Assembly: GCA_043720875.1 (NCBI GenBank)
Contig: JAYSRU010000032.1
Span: 1-19,413, forward strand
DNA: 19,413 nt
Reading direction: 5' to 3'
Source: JAYSRU01 sp043720875
GTDB lineage: Bacteria; Bacteroidota; Bacteroidia; Flavobacteriales_D; Crocinitomicaceae
The position numbers were made by a program, and so were the translations under genes. The first letter of the stretch is position 1; the number at the start of each line of letters is the position of its first letter. A model generated the notes under the pieces. That model did no database searches. It saw only the letters and a list, made by a program, of their open reading frames with translations, and was not told where the DNA came from. This document shows positions 13,762 to 19,413 of the stretch, piece by piece.

Positions 13762-16500
13762 TATTTTTTGAATTCTTCTTCTCACAACACGCCCGCTTTC
13801 CTTGTTTTTCAAACTTAAAGTGTAGATGCCAGTAGAAAACGCAGATAAATCAATTTGGACTGTAGCTGTTGTTATTTGAGTGGTAAAAACTATCTTACCC
13901 GTTGCATCCATTAATGTTACATCTGTGTTCGTTTCCCCTGTTGCATCGAATGCAACCGTGATACTGTTTGATGTTGGGTTAGGGAATATTTTAACTCCGC
14001 TAATCGCATCATTCTCTTGAATTGCCAATGTTGGTTCAACCGTATTAGATTGAAAGATACATCCGTTGGCTACATTCGTGTACACAACATAGTAAGTTCC
14101 TGCTGCAGTTAAGGGTAAAACACTGTAATCAATGCTGATCGTTGTGATACCTGTAGCTATTCCGTCGTGATACCATTCTATATTAACACCTGAACTTGCA
14201 GTAATCGTTGTAGTTGTAAAGTTAATTGAAACTGTGATTGGCGCAGAATCTGTACCTACACTTACATTAATCGTATCTGTATCAATACATCCGTTAAATG
14301 CAGTTCCAGTTACCACATATTGCGCTGAAACGGTTGGGGTGAAGTTTTGACTTGGGCTCGTTAAATTAGTGATTCCAGCTCCTGCATTCCAAACGTACGA
14401 CGTTGCACCACTTGCGGTAAATGATACCGGAAACGTTGGGCATACTGCAATATCAGCATCTAATATAATTAAAGGTAATGGTAAGATGTTAACTACAATC
14501 GTATCCATGTCGGTACAGCCAAAGCTATTCGTTCCTTCAACGATGTAAGTATAGGCATTTAAAGGTCCAACGGATTGGGTTGAAGCCGTAAGGTTAGAAA
14601 TTCCATATCCTGAATTCCATAAGTAAGTTAATCCACCGCTTGGGCTTAATGTTGCACTGGTTCCAGAACAAATTTGAACATCAGCACCAAGGCTTACTGT
14701 TGGAACTGGATAAACGGTTATGGTAGTATCGGTTGAATTGGCACAACCTTGTGCGTCAATTACAGTTATGGTATATATTCCACCGGTTTGAACAGTAGTG
14801 GATTGTGTTAAGTCACCGTTTGACCATGAATAAGATGATGCAACACTTGAAGTTAAAGTGATGCTATCGTTTGCACAAAGCGTCGCTGCTCCGCTTGTCG
14901 TAATCACCGGGCCCGGCAATGGGTTTACAACGATAGTAATTGTATCTAAATCTACACATCCTAAAGCGTTTGTACTTGCTAAGGTATAAGTACTGGTAGT
15001 TGTAGGACTAATTGTAGGGTTATTACAAGTTGTACAAGAAAATCCTGCCGATACAATCGGAGTTCCACTGACATCTCCCCATACAAAATTACCGGTTCCA
15101 ATTCCATTAAGTGCGGTTGTTCCACCGATACAAATAGCGGCATCTGATCCAGCTTGTGTTGTATACTGACAGTATTTTATGGTTGAAAAATCTTTATTTG
15201 TTCCAGCACCTTTACTTGTTCCTGCAACAAATATATTACCGTTAGCATCAAAAATAGATTTTACAGATTGATCACTATTGTTAGCTGGACCGTTAAAAGT
15301 AGTATTCCAAGCTTGAACGCCTAAAGTATCTAATTTTAAGGTAAGAAAATCATTGTTTGAAGTTACACCATAAGTGTAGCCTCCAGCAAAAACATCAAAA
15401 TTTGAATTAACGGTAACAGTATTAGCTTCGTCGTAAATATTACCAACAGTAGGGTATCGGTAAACCCAATGTTGCGTTCCGTTAGGTCGGTATCTTATAA
15501 TTGTAAAATCTTCAGCTGTACCTAAACCTTTTGTTCTTGCTGCTACGTAAATATTGTTTAGCGCATCAACAGTAACATCATAACCGTTGTCAATGTCCTG
15601 ATTCGAACCAGAATACGCAACTTTCCAAGCTAGGGATAAGGTTGCAGCATCTAATTTAACAGTAAAAACATCCTCCTCTTCAATGATACTTCTGAAACTG
15701 TTACCGGTAACTATTACATTACCCAAACCATCTAAGACAATTTCATCGGGTGAATCATTTTGCGTGTAGCCGTCTACTTCTGTACTTAGCAAAGTTGCGC
15801 CAGCAGAATTGTATTTTCGAACATAGTAATTAAGTGCTCCAACTCCGGCAGTTTCTCCGGCAACAAAAATATTGTTGGAAGGATCAATTACTAAGGCTTT
15901 TGCTACGTCTCTATCGGTTCCTGTGGAATTAAAACTTTGTTGCCAAGTCAATGTTCCTGCAGCTCCACTAACTTTAAACACGGCAAAATTATAATCTGTA
16001 GTAGATGCGGCTGTTCCGCCAGCCACAACAACATTTCCAGCATTGTCAATTTTTATGTCATTACAAATGTCATAGTTTGCTGTTCCTGGAAAAATATAAT
16101 TCCAAACAACTGCTCCTGTTAAGTAATTGATTTTGCGAACAAAAATATCATAATCCGTTGCAGTTACTTGAGTTATGCCACAAATATAGGTGTTACCTGC
16201 ACCGTCTTGTGCAATATCAATCACATCATCAAAGCCATTAAATGCTCCGTTATAGGTATGAATCCATTGTTGTGCCCCAGTTGCATCACATTTCACTAAT
16301 ACGGCATCAAAATTTGTTCCGTTAAAAGAAGTGCCTGTTGTGTAAACAGATCCTGCAAAATCAATACTCATACTTTTTACTTGATCCACAGCGTTGGCTG
16401 GTGAATTATTATAACGAGCTTCCCATTGCACATTTATTTGTGCGCTTATTAAAATTGGAAATGTTATAAACAGTGCGTAGATGTAGTTTTTTAGTGTCAT
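13759..16500 (-). CDS. Type IX secreted protein: propeller-type (SBBP) repeats, Ig-like modules, sorting domain
   Basis: This encodes 913 residues with a signal peptide of about 20 residues ending ILISAQ. Residues 26-445 form eight units of about 53 residues, each opening with a W-x-x-x-(Y/F) strand: Trp26, 79, 133, 186, 292, 345 and 398, with the fifth unit lacking the Trp near 239. Each contains D-x-x-GN-(I/V)-(Y/F/V)-V-(A/T)-G, the SBBP/NHL-like motif, suggesting an eight-bladed beta propeller. Then follow about five Ig/PKD-like modules of 70-80 residues ending in GC-x-D-x-DTI-type motifs (514, 585, 661, 737, 813). A type A Por sorting domain runs from about 831, with KIFPNPTSNSITV (837-849) and SAFSTGIYTLSL. 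The protein is expected on the surface or released. Ligand and role are unknown; adhesion is a guess. Confidence 0.88.
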   Translation of the reverse strand: MTLKNYIYALFITFPILISAQINVQWEARYNNSPANAVDQVKSMSIDFAGSVYTTGTSFNGTNFDAVLVKCDATGAQQWIHTYNGAFNGFDDVIDIAQDGAGNTYICGITQVTATDYDIFVRKINYLTGAVVWNYIFPGTANYDICNDIKIDNAGNVVVAGGTAASTTDYNFAVFKVSGAAGTLTWQQSFNSTGTDRDVAKALVIDPSNNIFVAGETAGVGALNYYVRKYNSAGATLLSTEVDGYTQNDSPDEIVLDGLGNVIVTGNSFRSIIEEEDVFTVKLDAATLSLAWKVAYSGSNQDIDNGYDVTVDALNNIYVAARTKGLGTAEDFTIIRYRPNGTQHWVYRYPTVGNIYDEANTVTVNSNFDVFAGGYTYGVTSNNDFLTLKLDTLGVQAWNTTFNGPANNSDQSVKSIFDANGNIFVAGTSKGAGTNKDFSTIKYCQYTTQAGSDAAICIGGTTALNGIGTGNFVWGDVSGTPIVSAGFSCTTCNNPTISPTTTSTYTLASTNALGCVDLDTITIVVNPLPGPVITTSGAATLCANDSITLTSSVASSYSWSNGDLTQSTTVQTGGIYTITVIDAQGCANSTDTTITVYPVPTVSLGADVQICSGTSATLSPSGGLTYLWNSGYGISNLTASTQSVGPLNAYTYIVEGTNSFGCTDMDTIVVNILPLPLIILDADIAVCPTFPVSFTASGATSYVWNAGAGITNLTSPSQNFTPTVSAQYVVTGTAFNGCIDTDTINVSVGTDSAPITVSINFTTTTITASSGVNIEWYHDGIATGITTISIDYSVLPLTAAGTYYVVYTNVANGCIFQSNTVEPTLAIQENDAISGVKIFPNPTSNSITVAFDATGETNTDVTLMDATGKIVFTTQITTATVQIDLSAFSTGIYTLSLKNKESGRVVRRRIQKI

Positions 16501-16549
16501 TTTGTATTTGTTTTATGGATCAACTGTTTGGGAACAGTAAAATTCAAAA

Positions 16550-16557
16550 CAAATTTA
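16550..16557 (-). promoter_or_regulatory. Candidate -7 element for the large cargo gene
   Basis: Read on the minus strand this is TAAATTTG, an exact TAnnTTTG match, 50-57 nt before the ATG at 16500. No clear -33 TTG is found at the proper distance. Confidence 0.3.
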
Positions 16558-16581
16558 AGTCATTTTTGGCAGATTATCTAG

Positions 16582-16595
16582 TTTTATCGATAAAA
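16582..16595. repeat. Perfect 14-bp palindrome between divergent surface genes
   Basis: TTTTATCGATAAAA is its own reverse complement and lies 82-95 bp from the minus-strand start (16500) and 71-84 bp from the plus-strand start (16666). Its position between two divergent promoters suits a regulator binding site, but a chance AT-rich palindrome cannot be ruled out. Confidence 0.4.
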
Positions 16596-16616
16596 AAAAG
16601 AATTTAAAAGAATTTA

Positions 16617-16646
16617 TTGTTATGTTGGACGAATTCACTAAATTTA
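16617..16646 (+). promoter_or_regulatory. Candidate promoter of the PKD protein gene
   Basis: TTG (16617-16619), a 19-nt spacer and TAAATTTA (16639-16646) match the Flavobacterium TTG / TAnnTTTG pattern with one mismatch at the last base. Transcription would begin near 16653, giving a leader of about 13 nt. Confidence 0.35.
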
Positions 16647-16665
16647 CGCAATTGTAATTATACGC

Positions 16666-19413
16666 ATGATGAAACAACTACTACTTCTTTTACTGTTTTT
16701 TGTTAAGATAATTGATATTCAAGCTACTCACATTGTTGGAGGAAGTTTAACGTATGAGCATTTAGGTGGCTCAACGTTTCGTATAAAGCTTAAGTTGTAT
16801 CGTGATTGTGCGGCTGGAAATGCAAATTTTAACGCAAATGCAACAATTTCGGTTAGATCGAACACAGCAACGAATTTAGGACTAAATGTTACATTGCCTC
16901 GATTGGGTACAACTGTTTTGAATCCATTGATTGATACGTGTGCTGCGAACCCAGGAATCTGTGTTGAAGAAGCTATTTATTCTGGATTGATTAATTTACC
17001 TCCTTTGGCCAGTGGGTATCACTTAATCTTCCAAGTCGTAAACAGAAATGCAAGTTTAGATAATGTGGTAAGCCCTTTAACTTCTGGGGAGTCGTTAGAA
17101 ACATATATACCAAATTTAAATACATTGCTATCGAATTCTTCACCAGTTTGGTCTGAGTTTCCTCCGGTATTTGTTTGTGCTGGAAGAGATCTGGATTTTA
17201 ATCATGCCGCCAACGACGCAGACGGTGATAGTTTGGTGTATTCGTTTTATCATCCTTGGGACGGGGAGGCGGGTATGTTTCCAACTTTTCCTGGAGGTGT
17301 TGCTCCCAATAACATTTTGTTCACAAACATAAATTACGTGCCAGGATTCACAGCAGCAAATTCATTAAATATGATTCCAGGAGCGCCCCTGACAATTAGT
17401 AATACTGGGGTTATTAATGGGGTTCCTGCTGCGTTAGGTCAATATGTTGTCGGAATAATGTGTGAAGAATACCGAGACGGCGTGCTAATTGGTCGGATTG
17501 TTCGAGATTTCCAGTTCAACGTAGTCTTTTGTCCACCCTTGAAGGAGGCAGGGATTTTACCTGTAACCGGTTGTAGCACTGCACCAATTCAATTTACAAA
17601 TACATCTACTGCAGGTGCAAACGGTTTCTTTTGGGATTTTGGAACTGCAGCTACTACAGACACAACAAGTACAACCAATCCAATTTTCACATTTCCTTCT
17701 TATGGTAATTACACAGTAACTTTGATTGCTCAGAAAGGTACAGCTTGCGCAGATACTACTACGTTAATTGTTCCAATTTCTGGTGTTGTTGCGGATTTTA
17801 CTTATGCTGATTCAATCTGTCAAGGTATGACGGTGACCGCAGTTGACAATTCTACTTATTTCAATGGAACAGGGGCAAGCTATTCTTGGGATTTCGGCAT
17901 AGGTGGACCTGCGCAAACTGGAGTGAGCGCAACCTCAAATCAATATACTTTACCTTATTTAGATACAATAGTTCATATCGTTGTGAATTCAAATGGTTGT
18001 CGAGATACGATAAGTAAACCAGTTTACGTTCAGCCACAGCCCGTTGCATTTGTTGGAAATGATACGGTTTCTTGTTACAGTAATCCATCAATTCAAGTAC
18101 TTGGTTTAACGGGTGGAGCGAGTGGAGGTTTTTGGACTGGAAGTGGGGGGACTTTTGCTCCAAGTATTACTACTCTAAATCCTGTTTATACTATTTCTGC
18201 TACCGAGTTTTCTAACGATTCAACCTACATAAGTTTTACCACAACGGGTAACGGTTTTTGTGGTGCGAGTACAGATTCATTAAAAATCGTATTTAGTTCT
18301 GGTCCAACAGCAGCAGTAGGTGCCGACGTTTCTGTTTGTAGTGATACCACTAGCATCCCGTTTAGTATTGTAACAAATTTTAGTGGAGGCGTTGTTTGGT
18401 CGACCTTTGGCGGAACAGGTTCTTTTTCTAATCCAACTGGAACAAACACTACTTATATTCCTACTCCGGCAGATACCTTGTTAGGTTCAATTCTTATTAT
18501 TGGGTCGAATGTTAATAACGGAAACTGTGCGAATGTTAGCGATACTTTGATACTAACGTTCTTTCCTGCACCAATTGTTAGTATTGTTGCTATTGATACT
18601 ATTTGTTCTGGAACGCCATCTCCAGTTACAGGATCTTCGTCAACTGGAACGGGTGTATGGTCAACCTTAGGAGATGGATCATTCAATAATCCAAATGCGT
18701 TTATTGCGATTTACACACATGGTTTAAATGACTCAATAAACGGAGGAGTTGCATTAATTTTTAGCAGTACGAATAACGGTGGTTGTGGTGTAATAACTGA
18801 TACGTTGTTTACGGTAATCATACCGTCACCACAAGTAAATTTTACAGCAGATTCTGTTTGTCTTGGCTTGAATACAACGTTTGTCAATGGTTCAACCTCA
18901 TTTGATCCAATTGTTTCTACACAGTGGAACTTTCCAACTGGCTTGAATTCACCATTAACTAATCCTTCACTTACCTTGCCTAATGAAGGAGCCAATGCTG
19001 TTCAACTCATTGTTACATCTTCGAATGGCTGTAAGGATTCATTAACAAAAAATATAATCGTACACTACTTACCAAATGTTGCATTCAGTACGCCTGCACC
19101 TTGCTTAAGTAATATGACCGAATTTTTCGATGGAACTGTAGTTCCGGCTTCAACGATTGTTGCTTGGGATTGGACGTTTGCAACAGGTTCTAGTAACCTT
19201 CAAAATCCTCTGATTCAATTTAATTCTACAGGAAACACCGCAGTTCAACTTATTGCGACAAGTGCATATGGTTGTATCGATTCGTTGTCTCAAACGATAA
19301 ATGTGTATACTGGACCAACCGCTAGTTTTAGTATCAATCCAACGAGTGCTTATGTTTCACAAGATGTTCAATTTACGGATTTAAGTACGGATGCTCAACC
19401 TATTGTTGCTTGG
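16666..19413 (+). CDS. Large secreted PKD-repeat surface protein (3' end outside window)
   Basis: One frame is open from the ATG at 16666 (a second ATG follows directly) to the last base: 916 residues without a stop. A signal peptide of about 20 residues ends IDIQA, followed by THIVGGSLTYEHLGGSTFRI and KLYRDC, an N-terminal region typical of very large Bacteroidota proteins with gliding-type sorting domains. From about residue 303 come PKD/Ig-like modules: CSTAPIQFTNTS with FFWDFG (about 303-370), ADFTYADSIC with YSWDFG (from about 377), further cysteine-containing modules of 75-90 residues, and one beginning GPTASFSINPTS near the edge. The missing C-terminus probably carries a type B (gliding-associated) sorting domain, inferred from the family. 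It is divergent from the propeller cargo gene. Several minus-strand ORFs inside it are shadows. Confidence 0.85.
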   Translation, partial: MMKQLLLLLLFFVKIIDIQATHIVGGSLTYEHLGGSTFRIKLKLYRDCAAGNANFNANATISVRSNTATNLGLNVTLPRLGTTVLNPLIDTCAANPGICVEEAIYSGLINLPPLASGYHLIFQVVNRNASLDNVVSPLTSGESLETYIPNLNTLLSNSSPVWSEFPPVFVCAGRDLDFNHAANDADGDSLVYSFYHPWDGEAGMFPTFPGGVAPNNILFTNINYVPGFTAANSLNMIPGAPLTISNTGVINGVPAALGQYVVGIMCEEYRDGVLIGRIVRDFQFNVVFCPPLKEAGILPVTGCSTAPIQFTNTSTAGANGFFWDFGTAATTDTTSTTNPIFTFPSYGNYTVTLIAQKGTACADTTTLIVPISGVVADFTYADSICQGMTVTAVDNSTYFNGTGASYSWDFGIGGPAQTGVSATSNQYTLPYLDTIVHIVVNSNGCRDTISKPVYVQPQPVAFVGNDTVSCYSNPSIQVLGLTGGASGGFWTGSGGTFAPSITTLNPVYTISATEFSNDSTYISFTTTGNGFCGASTDSLKIVFSSGPTAAVGADVSVCSDTTSIPFSIVTNFSGGVVWSTFGGTGSFSNPTGTNTTYIPTPADTLLGSILIIGSNVNNGNCANVSDTLILTFFPAPIVSIVAIDTICSGTPSPVTGSSSTGTGVWSTLGDGSFNNPNAFIAIYTHGLNDSINGGVALIFSSTNNGGCGVITDTLFTVIIPSPQVNFTADSVCLGLNTTFVNGSTSFDPIVSTQWNFPTGLNSPLTNPSLTLPNEGANAVQLIVTSSNGCKDSLTKNIIVHYLPNVAFSTPAPCLSNMTEFFDGTVVPASTIVAWDWTFATGSSNLQNPLIQFNSTGNTAVQLIATSAYGCIDSLSQTINVYTGPTASFSINPTSAYVSQDVQFTDLSTDAQPIVAW

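Noticed and set aside
17861..18995. Four minus-strand ORFs (74-100 codons)
   Set aside because: They all lie inside the uninterrupted + strand frame of the PKD-repeat protein, which has a signal peptide and clear domain repeats; the ORFs are shadows.

Overview
The window looks like a chromosomal segment of a low-GC Bacteroidota, most likely order Flavobacteriales. The reasons are: a Por (type IX) secretion system C-terminal sorting domain, PKD- and SBBP-repeat secreted proteins, a signal peptidase I with the extended N-terminal membrane region, a long NusB, a DUF3276 (PUR-like) protein, DUF5683, WbqC and leucine dehydrogenase in the neighbourhoods usual for this group, TAnnTTTG-type -7 promoter elements, and little sign of Shine-Dalgarno sequences. 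A finer placement (for example Crocinitomicaceae) is a guess.

Layout. (1) Positions 1-2555 are an accessory block of outer-envelope genes on the + strand: the tail of an outer-membrane barrel protein, a small lipoprotein overlapping a second barrel protein, and a third barrel protein that is a visible paralogue of the first. A 26-bp perfect direct repeat lies 9-11 nt before two of the start codons. Just after the third barrel gene is an orphan type IX sorting-domain tail, a gene remnant. (2) Positions 2556-8290 are a tightly packed minus-strand cluster read in the order DUF3276, parA, parB, DUF5683, dapB, lepB, wbqC. This is a conserved housekeeping block for chromosome partitioning, lysine/diaminopimelate synthesis and protein export. 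An ABC exporter half-transporter precedes it on the same strand. (3) Divergent from the exporter, 10305-13073 (+) is a compact operon: leucine dehydrogenase, nusB, a DUF1573 lipoprotein and yajC, ended by a clear intrinsic terminator. (4) Positions 13074-13277 hold a second, stronger + strand terminator with a promoter-like sequence before it and no ORF; a roughly 60-nt small RNA is possible. (5) From 13278 to the end is a cell-surface region. A small secreted protein of unknown function and a 913-residue type IX cargo protein with eight regular 53-residue propeller-type repeats are on the minus strand. Divergently on the + strand is a secreted PKD-repeat protein of at least 916 residues that runs off the window.

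Functionally, the cell-surface genes at the two ends flank a core of conserved genes. YajC (Sec accessory) and LepB (signal peptide removal) would act on the Sec signal peptides seen in the barrel, lipoprotein and type IX cargo genes, although lipoproteins are cleaved by a different peptidase. I see no IS element, CRISPR array, tRNA or rRNA gene. No wholly new multi-gene system is evident. The best candidates for something undescribed are the possible small RNA near 13200, the repeated leader and barrel-gene duplication with its adjoining type IX remnant, and the divergent giant surface-protein pair.
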